Notes: generated by a model not told the origin, from the letters alone. 64,000 bases of DNA from Cryptomeria japonica (GCF_030272615.1 NW_026729149.1:108763-172762); one strand, 5' to 3'. Numbered from the stretch's first letter, positions 11,390 through 23,949 are shown. Numbers and translations are program-made.

Positions 11390-14300
11390 TCATGAAAGTA
11401 AAGCAAAAATGTCTTCAAAATTTTCTTTAGCAGTTGGCAAAGAGGATTTCCATGAAGGCTTTGCCCTTTTCATGGTGCTGAAGTGTCCATGCAAAATTGT
11501 AACAAAATCCTCCATTTCATCTACAGAGTTACAGTCAGGTGCACTTATGAGACTTTTTGCTTCTTTGACATTCCTTTTCATGAAATCAATCATTGGTACA
11601 AGGTAGCGTTGTAGCTCTAGCAGATTAAGGGCTTGTTTATCCTCTTCCTCTTTTAACTTTTTTATTTCATTAGTTAACTCTTTGACCTTTCTACTAAAAT
11701 TCATTGGAGAGCTTGTAAGAGGATCAAAAGAACCTATTAGATCTTGGATTTCCCTTTGAGTGTGAGCTTGTTTATCTTCAAGATCTTTGATTAAATCACT
11801 GAAGCTTGATGACTTGAAAAATAATTTGCCAACTTCCTGTTGTATAGATTTGGCCTCTTTAGTGCTAGCAGAGTGAACAACTTTTCCAATTGATATGTGT
11901 TTCATTAATTTTTCACCTCTCTTTGTTTCATATTGTCTAACTAAAACCTTCTCTAGATCGGTTTCCTCTGAACCGAATGCTTTGACAAGAGTGCCCAACT
12001 GATCAATGATGAATGCATTGTCATCAACAGCAATGTCAGGAATGATATTAGATAGAATGATTTTTGCAGTATTAAGAATTTTGGTCTTGTTTTTCTTTTC
12101 TCTAAGTTTTGCCTTTTCAGGTTGAAGTTTCAATTTTTTAGAAAGTTTCATTAATTTTTTGGGGGTCATCTTCTTTATGTCAATTACAAAGTCTTCCTCT
12201 TCTTCCTGCTATATTTATTCTTCCCTTTCTTCAACCTTAACCTCAGAGCTGGTTGTGGTGGTAAGTTTAGCTTTCTTCTTTTCACTCTCCTTTTCTAAGT
12301 CTAACATCCTCTTTACTAGAGGAGTGTCCACCACTATTTTCTTACCATCTTCAGGTTGACCGGATGAAGAATCCTCTTTCTTCTTGTGTTGTTCTGATTC
12401 CATGGTCTCCTCTAGTTCCTTCATCTATTCTTCCTTGTTTTCTTATTCCTTTTGTTTTTCATCCTTCTCCTTTGTTTCCTTCTTCTCTGATTCTTCAATA
12501 GCTGGTATTGACATATTTATCACCTTTGTATTTCCTTCCTCTGCACCTTTTTTCTGACAAAAGGGGTTGATTGTCAGTAGGATTTATTGTTACCAAAGTT
12601 TTGTTAGGTGTATCTTCATAAGGTATATCTTCAACTATAACTTAATCTTCACCGGGATGGTTAGTTTGAGTGGTTCCCTTTACCAGTGAAACACTAATAT
12701 AAATATTTTAAATAGTTGATTTGTGTTCAACCAGTTGGTCTACATCCTTTGTTAGAATGAGAATATCTAACATAACATTACCGATGATATCATCAACTAA
12801 GAAAACATCAAAACCTTCAATAGAGTCTTTGTCTTTACCTTTCCCTTTGTCCAGCGAAGTTGCACCTTGGTCCTATTTTATTTCCTTTGTTATTTCTTCT
12901 TCAACTTCCCTTTGATGGCTCAAGATTGTTTATCCTATGCTCTTTCTCAATATCTAAAGTTGTTTTCCATCTCCCTTCAATTTGATTTTGCAAGTCTGAT
13001 GGAACTATCCATATAGCCCACTGGCAGTTCTAAAGAACTTATGCATGTTCCACATAAGTGCGTCTTCAATTTTTATTTTTTCCTGCTTGTTGCAAAGGGG
13101 ATATTTTCCCTCAACACCAGATAGACCTCCAAACTCTATCATCCCATCGAGCAATTCATCAACAGTTGGAAGTAAATTTCTACCACTTCTTCTGACTTCT
13201 TTTATTTCCACATCAAATTGGGTATCAGTGTTAGAACCCTCCTTTTCATCCTTCTTGGGCTTCTTATTAGCCTTTGTGTGAATTGTCACTTCACGCTTTT
13301 TCTTTCTTGCATATGTTACTGCTACCGATCTATCTTTACCTTGGGAAGATGTATGAGTATCTGAATTCTTTTCTTTTGTGTATGTTTCCAATTTGCTGGA
13401 TGCAGTACCCTTGGGTTTTTCGTTCGACATTTTTTTCTTTTCTCCTATTTGTTCTTTAACTTTGTTTGATTTGGCCCCTCTTTGTTCACTAGTACCGGTG
13501 GAAGTAGTGGCATAGGATACTTCTCCTCCATATTTTTTGTCTAAGGTATCAATCATTTTCCTTACTCTTCTTTGTATGATTGGCTCCTTAAGTTCCTATT
13601 TTATTTTGGAGCTTGCCTCCTCATAAGTTCCAAATTTCTTTGCATTTCTGTCTACTAGTTTAGATAGTAACATGTTTGCATACACTTTAGTAATATCTGC
13701 CCCAACCTCATAACCCATAGAAGGTACCCAAAACCTTCTAGGTTGAGCCACTTGAATGATGCAACAATCGGTGTCAATAAGAAAATAAATGTTTTCCGTG
13801 TACTTCTGAGCTATAGTGGTTGGGATTCTCTCTCTTTTGTGCATTCTGATTTGGAATTCTTTAAAATATCCCCACATTGTTTCCCCACATTGTTTCCCCA
13901 AACTTATCACCTAAAACCCTAATCATTTCACCTATTTGAACCATGATAGGTTTATCCTGAAACCACACAACATTGCCCTTACTGGGAATGAAATTTTGCA
14001 CATAGAAGAATATACATACCAGTAATGAGCCATACTTGAATGACTATTTCTTGTCCTTCTTAATTCGCTCCATGTTTACCAGAGATTGACTTTTGATCAT
14101 CTCACTAATATCATATGTTGCATCCTCCTTGATGATTTGATAGGCTGCACATAGAGGACCACTCGACACAATGTTTATGTGGCCTGATTGATAGATCCTA
14201 TAACCCAGCACTGTATAAGAAAACCTCACTTTTGCATCCTCAGTATGAGTGATTTCCATTGCTCTCCTGTCACATCGGGATGCTTCAACCGAGTGACTTC

Positions 14301-14846
14301 AGTGGATGATATTTTTCTTAGAGTTAGTGCTTCACAGGTTGCACTAAACCTTGTTACTCTTTTAATCACATCCTTTATGATCTTGATCGATGCTTCAGCT
14401 TCCAGCCATAGAAATTGATCATGCACTCTTCTTAATACATACCTAACCCAATCGACATGAAATTGATCGGTAAAATCAACAACATTCGACAAATGCTTGG
14501 TCTTTAGATGCAAATATTCTTCATTCAACAAATCATGATTACAAAACCTTTTGAATTTATTTTGAATAAATTTGTCTCCAAGTTCTTCAAGCTTGCAATG
14601 GATGAAGGAGCAAATATCTTCAACCAGTAACACACCAGAGGGCATAGATGATAGGGCACCGATCATGTCGATCTCTCCATCCTTCATAGGATGCAGTTTA
14701 AACTCGGGTTGTAGTTCCTTAATTGCTTCAACCAACACAAGATTTGATACATAAGCTGCCATGATGAACTTCAAAAAAATTATTGAAAACAGGGTTTGAT
14801 TGCCTAGAATACCTTCTCCTCTAGGGTTGCCAATCCCCACTATCAT
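11390..14846 (-). pseudogene. Sirevirus-like additional ORF upstream of the 3' LTR (copy 1, broken)
   Basis: A protein of about 1150 residues, in pieces: 14226-14846, 14044-14259, 13596-13910, 13005-13556, 12215-12424 and 11390-12169, all minus. The N-terminal part is a globular domain of unrecognised family starting at an upstream Met or at MAAYVSNLVLVEAI. A middle module contains FQIRMHKRERIP, NIYFLIDTDCC and WVPSMGYEVGAD. Next comes a Lys/Ser/Thr-rich basic region, and the C-terminal part is strongly helical (KKLKLQPEKAKLREKKNKTK and further heptad-like Leu/Lys/Glu stretches). Position just before the polypurine tract and the C-terminal coiled coil match the env-like extra ORF of sireviruses, but I see no signal peptide or clear membrane anchor. 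It is broken by frameshifts and Gln-to-stop changes. Confidence 0.72.
13870..13899. repeat. Two-copy 13-bp tandem duplication inside the additional ORF
   Basis: The unit CCCCACATTGTTT occurs twice in succession and starts a third time. Thirteen is not a multiple of three, so it shifts the reading frame of the additional ORF just before the KEFQIR segment. The same duplication is present in unit B at about 28134-28163, so it arose before the segmental duplication. Confidence 0.75.
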
Positions 14847-15135
14847 GCTGCTTGATTACTTCACACAAACAGCACTAGAAAGATTTCGATTGCCTTAGAT
14901 TGCACGAGAGCTCAAGAATGTTCACAAGAAAGCAAGGTGAATGAAATGTATTGACATTTCTTTATTTATCCATTAAGTTTTATCAGTGCTTCAATAAAAC
15001 AACTAGTTTGTATAATTTTGACCATTTACAACTTAAGGTACACCAATTTACTTTTTACTAGTTGCTTGTTACCGATACCGATACACAAACAACATTTACA
15101 CTAACCCTTAAAACTTTACCCCAAAAAAAACTTTA
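14847..15135 (-). other. Leader of the additional ORF, truncated at the unit junction
   Basis: Non-coding sequence upstream (minus strand) of the additional ORF. It matches 29112-29400 in unit B closely and stops matching at about 15135, where the minisatellite of the next unit begins with a shared AAACAC microhomology. The gag gene that lies beyond this leader in unit B is therefore missing from copy 1. Confidence 0.7.
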
Positions 15136-16480
15136 AACACAAATAAATTTCCCTATTGATTACAAGAGCTTCTTGATCAAATAGTTTAACACAAATAAAT
15201 TGCCCCATTGATTCAAGAGATTACAATAGCTTCTTGATCACCATCAAATATGGAAACATAGATAAATTACCCTATCACTTTTTATTGCTACCTTCTTCTT
15301 TATCTACGGCTGGATCTAATGATTTCTTCAAATACAAAACATAGATAAATTTCCCTACTACTTTTTATTTCTACCTTCTTCAACTATGGCTAGATCTAAT
15401 GATTTCTTCTTCTTCATCTATGGCTGGGTCTAATAATTATTTCTTCAACTATGGTTGGATCTAATGATTTCTTCAGTGTTTTTTCACATGAAAATAAAAC
15501 ACAAATAAGTTATTCTATATTTCTACCTTCTTCTTTAGCTATGGATGGATCTATTTCAGGAGATTACAAGAGCTTCTTATGAAATATCAAAACACAAAAT
15601 TGAAACACAAATAAGTTGCCTTATTGATTATAAGAGATTCTTGATCAAATAATTTAACATAGATAAACTACCCTATTGATTCAAGTTATTATAACAACTG
15701 CTTGATCACCATAAATTATAAAAGCATAAATAAATTGCCCTGTAAGTTTTTACTGCTACCTTCTTCTCTAGCTATTGCTAGATATAATGATTTATTCAAA
15801 ATCTTCTTGATCACCATCAAATATCAAAACACAGATAAATTGTCTTTATCACTTTTTATTGATACCTTATTCAACTATGACTGGATCTAATGATTCCTTC
15901 TTCTTCAGCTATGGCTGGATCTAATGATTTCTTCATAGAAAATTAAAACAACAGATATATTACCCTATATTGCTACCTTCTTCTTCAGCGATGGATGGAT
16001 CAGGAGACTACATGAGCTTCTTATGAAATATCAAAACACAAAATCAAAACACAAAATTAAAATGCAAATAAATTGTTCTATTGATTCAAGAGATTACAAG
16101 AGTTTAATATGAAACACAAATAAATTGCCCTCTTGATTTAAGAAATTAGAAGAGTTGCTTGATCAAATAACAAAACCCAACTAAATTGCCCTACTGTTCA
16201 GGAGATTACAATAGCTCCTTGATCAAATAGCAAAACACAAATTAATTGCCCTATTAACTCAAGCTTCTGGATCACCATTAAATGTCAAAACGCAAAATAT
16301 AGATCAATTATCCTATTTATTCAACATATTACAAGCCCTATTGTTCTATTGATTCAACATATTACAATAGCTCCTTGAAGCATTTTCAAAGATTAGACTA
16401 ACTTATAATGAAAAAATTAGGATTGCCTCATTATATAGACTTCAAAAAAATATCCTCTAAAAACTTGAAAATAAAGAAAA
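15136..16480. repeat. Two-module minisatellite array (unit B)
   Basis: Irregularly alternating degenerate repeats. Module 1 has a core like AGATTACAAGAGCTTCTTGA followed by ATCAAATATCAAAACACA and AATAAATTGCCCTA, about 60 bp in all. Module 2 has a core like TGGCTGGATCTAATGATTTC preceded by TTTTTATTGCTACCTTCTTC, about 55 bp. The array is nearly identical to 47718-49060 and more diverged from 38590-39590. No protein frame survives across units. Function unknown; it sits 3' of the RING gene in every unit that has one. Confidence 0.8.
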
Positions 16481-16726
16481 AAACTAAAACAAATTCTTCT
16501 TGATCAAATATCAAAGATCGGACCAATTGTCTGCCTCATTATTTAGACGTCTTCCAAAAACTTAGAAACTTGTTTTAAAAACTTAAAGATAAAAAAGAAA
16601 CAACTAAAATAGATTTTAGGAAAAACTAAAACTTAAAAACTAAAACAGATTTTACTCCCTAGTCATGCTAAATAAAACTAAGTGAAATGACTTGGCAACA
16701 AATAGCTTTTGATCTTCATTGTAATT
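16481..16726. other. Region 3' of the truncated RING gene (unit B)
   Basis: This matches 49060-49303 in unit A, the stretch immediately 3' of the intact RING gene on the minus strand. It is AT-rich and without its own gene; it probably contained the 3' untranslated region of the RING transcript. Confidence 0.5.
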
Positions 16727-16882
16727 CTAAATGTCGACACTATCTTTGCTTTGTTTGGGAAATTCTGTTCTGCAGACAGGACAAGTATTCTGTCGGTCCA
16801 ACCATTGGTGAATGCATTTAGTATGGAATATATGATTCTCATTACAAGGCATCTCACATGCTTGTTCCTCCACCAGAAAATT
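16727..16882 (-). pseudogene. RING-H2 gene fragment, 3' part only (unit B)
   Basis: This 156-bp piece encodes, on the minus strand, the last 51 residues and stop codon of the RING protein encoded intact at 49304-49807. It retains six of the eight zinc ligands (the Cys, His, His, Cys and final Cys-x2-Cys) but lacks the first Cys-x2-Cys pair, the N-terminal domain and the promoter. At 16882 the sequence changes directly to the chromovirus flank repeat. The junction shares the short string AAATT between the two partners, which suggests microhomology-mediated deletion of about 3.5 kb compared with unit A. Substitutions compared with the intact gene include Arg to His before the conserved Gln-Trp and Glu to Asp after it. 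Confidence 0.92.
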
Positions 16883-17349
16883 CAATCATTAGAGTGCATT
16901 TTAAATATGTTAGGCAAGTGTTTTGGTTACATGGTTAATTGTTGAGCCATTGTGTGGGTTCAACTATGTATTTGTTTGGAGTGACATTAAGATTAGAGAA
17001 TGAACAATACAGTTTATAGTGATTGAATCAGGGTTGATAACATTGTGAGACAATCATCCTAAATTAGTGTTTTATACCCAGACAAATCTATTAGAAGAAG
17101 TATCATGATGTCAACTGTTTGAGCATATAGTTGCAATTGCATTTGTTTAAATTTGATTGGTGACTAGCCTTAGACTACCATAGATAAGTCCAACATGTTT
17201 TTTAAAAGTACTGAAGAAGATTTCATCATGTCTTGAGCTCCGAGAACTAGGTTCTTGCGATTTTTTTATAGAAAATTCAAAAACTAATAATAAACAAATC
17301 AAATTAATTTCACGTCAATATAGTGCACAATTTTCAAGAAATTGGCCAA
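16883..17349. repeat. Truncated flank repeat (unit B)
   Basis: Matches 2732-3199 with scattered substitutions. Because it lies in the same position against the chromovirus LTR end (17350) as in copy 1, unit B derives from the same insertion event. Confidence 0.85.
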
Positions 17350-20300
17350 TGTCTGTAATACCCACCAACATACCCTAGAGACAACTATTAATCTAACTAA
17401 TAAATAGAGATAAATTTTTTTAAAAACATCAACTAATGCAACATAAATAACTATCATCACTCAAGATCATAGATTAACAACTACATGAACAAATACAACA
17501 TTATGACCATAAGAAAATCCATAGCATTATAAATGCAAGCGAAAATAACATCATAACCATTATCATCTCAAAACATACATATATCCATTCATTCTCTCCC
17601 CCAAGGTATCTTAACGCCACTAATTGCTAACATCATAACCTAACACATCCATACCATGAAATCATTAACGTCCATTTTATTTAAGTTCTACTCAAGTACT
17701 TTCTTCCTATCTTTAGATTATGAGCTACCAAATGCATTTATTCATAACGCTATTAACTTTCTAGGTTCATTTTAAACAACTAGATGAAATGTTCCTATCT
17801 CCTATCTTTATCCATTATTCACCTATTACATCATGAATCTATATACATATACCCTTTCATACATATGGAACTAGACTATTTCCTTAAGAAAGACTGTTGC
17901 ACATCTCATCAAGATTACTATCCTTATGCATATGCAAGATTATAATCGCAAGCACTTATCTACTTCCAAATAGGATTCCAAGCTACTAAACAAATTCAAG
18001 AATCATATGATACTACAAGAATAAACATAATATAATTATTCAATCTCCTAATTCAACATAGGATCTCATTCCTAACATTGTGAACATTTCTACAATGTGA
18101 ACCATATAATAATACATCATCTTAATCCATTACAAGTCATAGTCTCTACATCATAAAGTCCTATTACATAATAGTGCATGGTACAAGTACACAGTCACTT
18201 CTGCTACATCATATCCTAATGCATAATAGTACAAGTTTCATAGGTACATATCCTTCTTTCACATTTACAAGTCATCATGATACAATGTTATCTCCTAGTA
18301 TAGAAATAAACTCAACATAGTGAATAATCAGTGTCCATATAAATCTACAGCTATTCATTCATTTCTATATTCCAATGATAACTAACAATAAGGATTAACA
18401 TATTTCAAGACAAGGCATACATGATTGTAAACATATTCACTGGCACACACAAGATATACACAAGACAATCCAATTGTATCACTCAATCATTTAATTCCCC
18501 TCTAATCTAAAATCACATACACAATTGAATATCCATTTACATAACATTCTGGAATCAACCTACTACAAGTCCTAATACATATGTTCACGAGAAACTAATT
18601 ACATAGTCTACTTTACTATTACATCTTTCTTGAGTTACAAACCACAGGATATCTATTCCCAACTACATAGATTATGCTTCAAGATCCATCTACATGATGA
18701 GTTAACATAAATCCATGTCCACGCATGCAATCATCCAATGAATAACATCCCAATTGAATAAGGCATCAAACCACCTGACTATGTGGAAACATCCCTTGTG
18801 CTAGGAGATGCCATGGGGTTCCAACTAACACTTAAGACCTAGGCTAACACCTAATAACCAAGGGACTAAACATGACAACCACAAAATAACAACGAAGAAC
18901 AATGTATCAAATTACCTCACAAGGCTAATAAAAAATTAATAAATCCCAAAGGCATAATGATAACGTACACACTTAGGGAAGAGTGTCATCACATACTATC
19001 CTCACAAAGAAGGGGCCACACCACACCTTGATAGACATGTGGAACCATCTCCACCTTGGAGACAATCAAGGGAGATCGATTTACCACTCCAATGGTCTTC
19101 GCAAGCTCATCCCAAGTCAACAGTCAAGGGCTATGAGGTGGGGAACCAAAAAAAAAAAATTATCTTGTTTAAGTAAATTCTTATTTACCCAAACCCAATA
19201 ATCAAATTATTAGTGAACTATCACTTGCAATTAAACATAAACTTTTCATGGGGTCCCATGACAGTTCTAGACCCTAAGCATTATCTCTAGGAACCTCTTC
19301 GAGCTTAATGCTCATGACCCTGGTCCTACACATGCAAGAACCCACTCACCCTAATCATGGACCAATACCTTAGGTTGAAATATGTATTAAAAGAACATCA
19401 CAACAACATCATGAAGACTTAAGCACAATCACAACATCATATCAAGATTTATATACCCAATTACAAGAAAGAGCCTTCACCAAAATAATACAACATTGAA
19501 CCAAGGCATAAACATGAGTTCAAAGGATAATCCAAAACAAATTCCAATACTCAACAATGCGGCAATAACATCCCACTAGAGCTCTCATAAACATTCCTCA
19601 ATATCGAGGTATTCTTCCTCTCATTGGAGCAACTCAACATGAACAATATCATCAATGGTAAGGCATAAGTCCTCTTACTGGAGCACAAAAAAAAACATGT
19701 AATTATCATGATGACATCATAAAAACCTCTAAGGAAATCAATGCAATCACAAATTCCCAAATTCAAACAAATCAATCACAATGACCAAAACTGATAAAAC
19801 ATGCACCCCAAACCAATTCAGCACATCCAAAACCTAAAATGACACATTTGAGAGATAAATTAGGTCTCCCATGACATATTTTGGCATTTTGGAGCTATAC
19901 TTTTGTGTTTTGGTGCCAAACAATAGCATTTTGGGTTCAAAGAGCAAAAACCAATGAAAACACACATTTTATGTAATGAAACTTGCCTAGATTGCACATA
20001 TGCTTGGTTAATCACAAAAATGACTCTCCCAGGAGGTGTGGGAGGATAAAATAATACCTTTAAAACATAAAACTTGTATTCACAAGTCATACAAATGGAT
20101 TTTAACATCAAATCCCTGCACCTCCTTTACACAAACTTGCACAGAAAGACACCAAGTTTACATAGAAACTCATGGACATGCAGTATATCATAATGGGAGA
20201 TAAAATAAAAATAAAAAAGAATATTAAATCCCAAGAAGAATACAAGGAAGGGAATACGTAAATTTAAAAATATAATATACAAAATAAACATCCCCAATAA

Positions 20301-21079
20301 TAGATGACGAAGGGAGATCCCGAGAAACAAAAAAAATAGCGAATTGTAGTAAAACACAAAATATTATGTTATTATATCTGAAATCAAACTATTTGAAATA
20401 CATCCAATTACAATCTAGAGTAATAAATCCTCAATCATTGCAACACACAACTTACAAAGTTTTCGGAAAACCCTTATAAAACAATTTCCAACCTAGAAAC
20501 TAACTCCCAAAAACTCAACTCCAAAAGCTATTACAAGTTTCCTCAAATGAGTCCTAAATAGCCTTCCACCATTTTGGAGCTGAAATTAAAATTTATAAAT
20601 TACCAATTGGTGGACAAAGGCAAAAACAAGAAATTGGAAATATGAAAATACAACCAGATTCAAAAATTAAAACTTTTCAAAAAATTGTCCAACTCTTGGC
20701 AGCCATAACTTTTCATCCGGGAATCGGATTTACAAACTGTTTGAAGCATTAGAAATATCTCTATGTGTAGAGTATGCTTAGGGTTTTCTCCGCTGATTCT
20801 CACCATTTTTTGTGCTTGTTCAACACAGTTTAATGACTCAAATTTGACTTGGAAGAATTTTTTTCAATTTTTTAGGAAACTGAAACTTGAATAACTTTCA
20901 AACAGTTAATGATTTTAATTTGATTCTTTCACAGAGTGCTTATTTTTTCCTCCTTAAGATGCTTGCAAATTTTGGGCTCCATCCACCTTCAATAAAAACT
21001 TTCTATTTTTGGCAGTCGGCTAGAAAAAGCAGCTTGTCAGTTTTGAGAGTTGAAATCTCTTATTCATCTAAGAGGGTAT
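17350..21079 (-). mobile_element. Chromovirus 3' LTR plus 3' untranslated region (unit B)
   Basis: Homologous to 3200-6949 at an offset near 14.13 kb, about 96 percent identical by eye, with the same terminal dinucleotide at 17350-17351. There is no supported gene; open frames within it reproduce meaningless frames of copy 1. Confidence 0.72.
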
Positions 21080-21830
21080 CTAGAAATACAAAATAATTAA
21101 AAGAAAACTTTAAAAAAAGAAATATTTTTGTGTGATACAGGATTGGCCATACACCATTGCATGCTCCTGCATCAAACACCTTGGGTAGATTGAGAAGTGA
21201 CCCCATAATGTCTCAACTGATTGAGGACAACCCAGATGATCAACCTCTTCCTTGGAAAACCGTTAAGAATATTCAATAGGTCTTTCCATCCATTTCAATA
21301 GATACTCCTCATACTACCTATTTCTAGTTCTCCTCCTCATGCAACTATCCAAAATTGCTTTGATCTCCTCCTTCTCTGAAGTAGGTGCAAGTATTTTATA
21401 TTGTACTATTGTTGGTTCCTCCTTTGTGCTACGTTCATGATATTTTTTTATATCTGAAATGTTGAACATAGAGTAAATATTAATTTCTTCTAGCAACTCT
21501 ACCTCATATGTGTTTCCAAATTCATGCTTCTTCAAGATTTATCAAGGACCAAACTTCTTCATCTTCAGCTTATTGTATGTCCCCACTAGAAACCTTCCTT
21601 TCCTCAAATGGACCATCACCTTGTCATATAGCTGAAACTCCTTTTACCTCCTTTTTTGATCTACCTTAACCTTATACTGCAGATTTATCACGTTGATGTG
21701 CTTCTTCACCTCTTGACGTATATTATTGGTGTGTTTTGCAAATTCTTCAGCTCCGGCACTTGTATCCATCACATAGTCCATCTTCCTCAATTCTAGAGCG
21801 GTCCTTGGATTGCCTCCATACAAAATTTGG
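21080..21830 (-). pseudogene. Chromovirus integrase C-terminus and chromodomain (unit B, broken)
   Basis: The open frame at 21314-21535 reads KKHEFGNTYEVELLEEIN and on through ILDSCMRRRTRNR. The chromodomain follows after a stop, but here its SSW motif is destroyed: the codons after EYS read stop-Arg where copy 1 keeps Ser-Trp. This change is private to unit B, while the stop after TRNR is shared with copy 1, copy A and the inverted copy. Confidence 0.85.
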
Positions 21831-22067
21831 AATGGTGATCTACTACTACTCCTATTGACAGAATGGGTGTAAGAAAATTCTTCCTGTCATAAGATCAGAT
21901 CCCATCCCTTGGGTTTGTCTCCTACCAAGAATCTCAGTAGGTTACCTAGACTCCTATTCACCACTTAAGTATACCCATCAGTTTTTAGAAGGTGTGCAAA
22001 ACTAAACTTCAATTATCTCTTTAATTTTTTTCACAAGGTACTCCAAAAGTATCCAACAAATTTGGTA

Positions 22068-22400
22068 TTAGGATTTGAAACAAATACTTTTTGGTAAACC
22101 ATGCAGTCTTACCACCTCCCTAAAGAACAAATCAACAATGTCGACAACATCATGGGTCTTCTGACATGGGATGAAATGTGTCATCTTTGAAAACCTATCA
22201 ACTACTAGAAATATTGAATCATTCCCTCTCTGAGTCCTTGGTAAACGAAGAACAAAATCCATACATATATTTTCCCATGGCCTCTCAGTTACAGGTAATG
22301 GCTGATATAGCCCTGTATTCTGGCTTAATCCTTTTGCCCTCTTGCACACTCTACAACTATGCAAAAATTTATTCACATCCTATGATAATTGAGGCTAATA
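22068..22400 (-). pseudogene. Chromovirus integrase core and zinc-finger end (unit B)
   Basis: The best preserved integrase segment in the window. It reads [13 protein letters not shown] (the Cys-x2-Cys of the HHCC zinc-binding domain), then [18 protein letters not shown] and [12 protein letters not shown], ending GLPKSICF before the shared frameshift. The first catalytic aspartate (MDFV) is intact, unlike copies 1 and A. The segment with the second aspartate is out of frame, so the protein is still not functional. Confidence 0.9.
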
Positions 22401-22599
22401 ATAATGCTCACTAATAATGGCAATGGTCTTATCCCAACCAATGTATCCTACCATTCCTCCACTGTGCTTTTGTTTGAGAAAATTCTTCCTCATAGAGCTC
22501 CTAGGAACGCACAACTAGCCTCCCTTGAACACCATACCATCCTGGATTATGAAATCCAACGGCCTTGTCCTGTCCAAAGTAACAAGCTCCTTGGAAGAT

Positions 22600-22990
22600 T
22601 TTCAAGCCTCTACAAAATATGGATTCTTGGGATAGAAATGTCTTGAGTTCATTGAACCCCACCACATAAAACTATATCTTTGTCAGCAAAATATTCCTCC
22701 TACTCAATGCATTTGCAACTCTGTTAGACCTCCCACTTCTATGCTTCAAAACAAAAGTGTAACTCTACAAAAAATCCACCCATTTCAAATGTCTATGATT
22801 CAATGTTCTCTAACTATTCAAATACTGCAATGCTTGATGATTAGTATACAAAACAAATTCCTTTGGCAATAGATTGTGTCTCCATTTATTTAATTCTTAA
22901 ACTATTGCATAAAATTCTTGATCATAAACATAATATTTCTTCTTTGCATCATTTAGTTTTTCTCTAAAATAAGAAATGGGCCAACCTTCC
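22600..22990 (-). pseudogene. Chromovirus RNase H and connection to integrase (unit B)
   Basis: On the minus strand this gives the RNase H segments seen in copy 1 plus the stretch missing there: SYTFVLKHRSGRSNRVANAL follows the KWV-x-FL motif. Stops interrupt the frame. The extra roughly 138 bp (about 22610-22760) show that copies 1 and A carry a deletion rather than unit B an insertion, because the additional residues continue the conserved domain. Confidence 0.8.
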
Positions 22991-23210
22991 TATCTCAAAA
23001 CAACTCCAATGGCATTACCACTAGCATCGCAGTCCACCTGAAACACCTTATTGAAATCTGGAAAGGATAAAACAGGTTGCTACATCAACTTCTTCTTCAA
23101 CATATTAAAACTATTTTCCACCCCATACTCCACATGAATTCTTTCTTATTCCCTCTAATTGTTTTAGTCAGGAGTGCACAAATGCTACTAAAGTTTCTAA
23201 TGAGCTTCCT

Positions 23211-23790
23211 TTAAAAACTTGGTGAACCATGGAAAGATCTCAACCCACTAACAGTCCTTGTGGTAGTCAATTCCATAATAGCCTTCACCTTCTCTGTGTG
23301 CATCTTAAGACCTTCTCCTGAGACAACAAACCTCAAGTACTCTAACTCCTTCACAAAAGTACACTTCTTCAAAATAATCAGCAATTTCTCCCCTCTCAGC
23401 TTCTCAAAAACTCTATGAATATCCATCAAATTCTCCTCCAATGTCTTACTAAAAATTAAAATATCATCAAGGTACACAATAAAAAACTTACAGAAAAATT
23501 CCTTCAATACCTCGTTCATGAGCTGCATGAATTTTCTCGATGCATTGGTTAGCCCAAAAGGCATGACTAAAAACTTATACAAGCTTTATTTAGTTTTGAA
23601 GGCGGTCTTCCACTTGTCCCCCTCTCTAATGTTGATTTTGTGATATCCACTCTTAAGATCAATCTTTGTGAAGTACTCCGCTCCACTCAAGCAGTCCATA
23701 ACATCATCTATCATTGGCAGGGGAAATCTATACTTGATTGTTATCTTGTTTATGGCCCTAGAGTCTGTACACATCCTTCATTCTCCATTT
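23211..23790 (-). pseudogene. Chromovirus reverse transcriptase (unit B)
   Basis: Open frames at 23586-23774 and 23211-23582 carry the RT core: [42 protein letters not shown] and YLDDILIFSKT. The second frame continues further than in copy 1, through VVSGEGLKMHTEKVKAIMEL. The stop between the two frames (after KTK) is shared with copies 1 and A, so the element was already disabled, or carried that codon, before the segment was duplicated. Confidence 0.92.
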
Positions 23791-23949
23791 TTGTTTGTTG
23801 TGCAGGTACTGCACATGGACTCGGGCTGTTTTAGATAAATCTTTTTCTGAACAACTCTTGAACCTATCAGTTCAACTCTTTATTTTATGTTGGAGTCATT
23901 CTATGGGCTGCCTTACTTAGAAAACTAGCTCCAACCTAGAAACATGATA

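Larger units (their letters stand above)
1..13748. repeat. Segmental duplication, copy 1 (partner at 50254-64000)
   Basis: Base 1 aligns with base 50254, and the whole stretch to 13748 can be followed against 50254-64000 at a constant offset of 50253, dropping to 50252 after a one-base indel near 5127. Mismatches are scattered and rare, roughly 99 percent identity by eye. The copy carries flank, chromovirus 3' half and sirevirus 3' half in the same order and orientation. Neither end of the duplication is visible: copy 1 starts at the window edge and copy A runs off the other edge. It could be a true 50.25-kb-spaced duplication or an assembly that placed two haplotypes in series. Confidence 0.93.

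Noticed and set aside
11409-13459. Plus-strand open frames rich in Ser and Phe opposite the additional ORF
   Set aside because: They are the complement of Lys- and Glu-rich codons of the minus-strand protein and have no domain of their own.
14226-14846. Calling the extra ORF an envelope gene
   Set aside because: Position and coiled coil fit the env-like ORF of sireviruses, but no clear signal peptide, fusion peptide or membrane anchor is visible, so I kept the neutral name.
15136-16480. CRISPR-like alternation of repeats and spacers
   Set aside because: The repeats are degenerate, two kinds alternate irregularly and there is no cas gene; the context is plant nuclear DNA.
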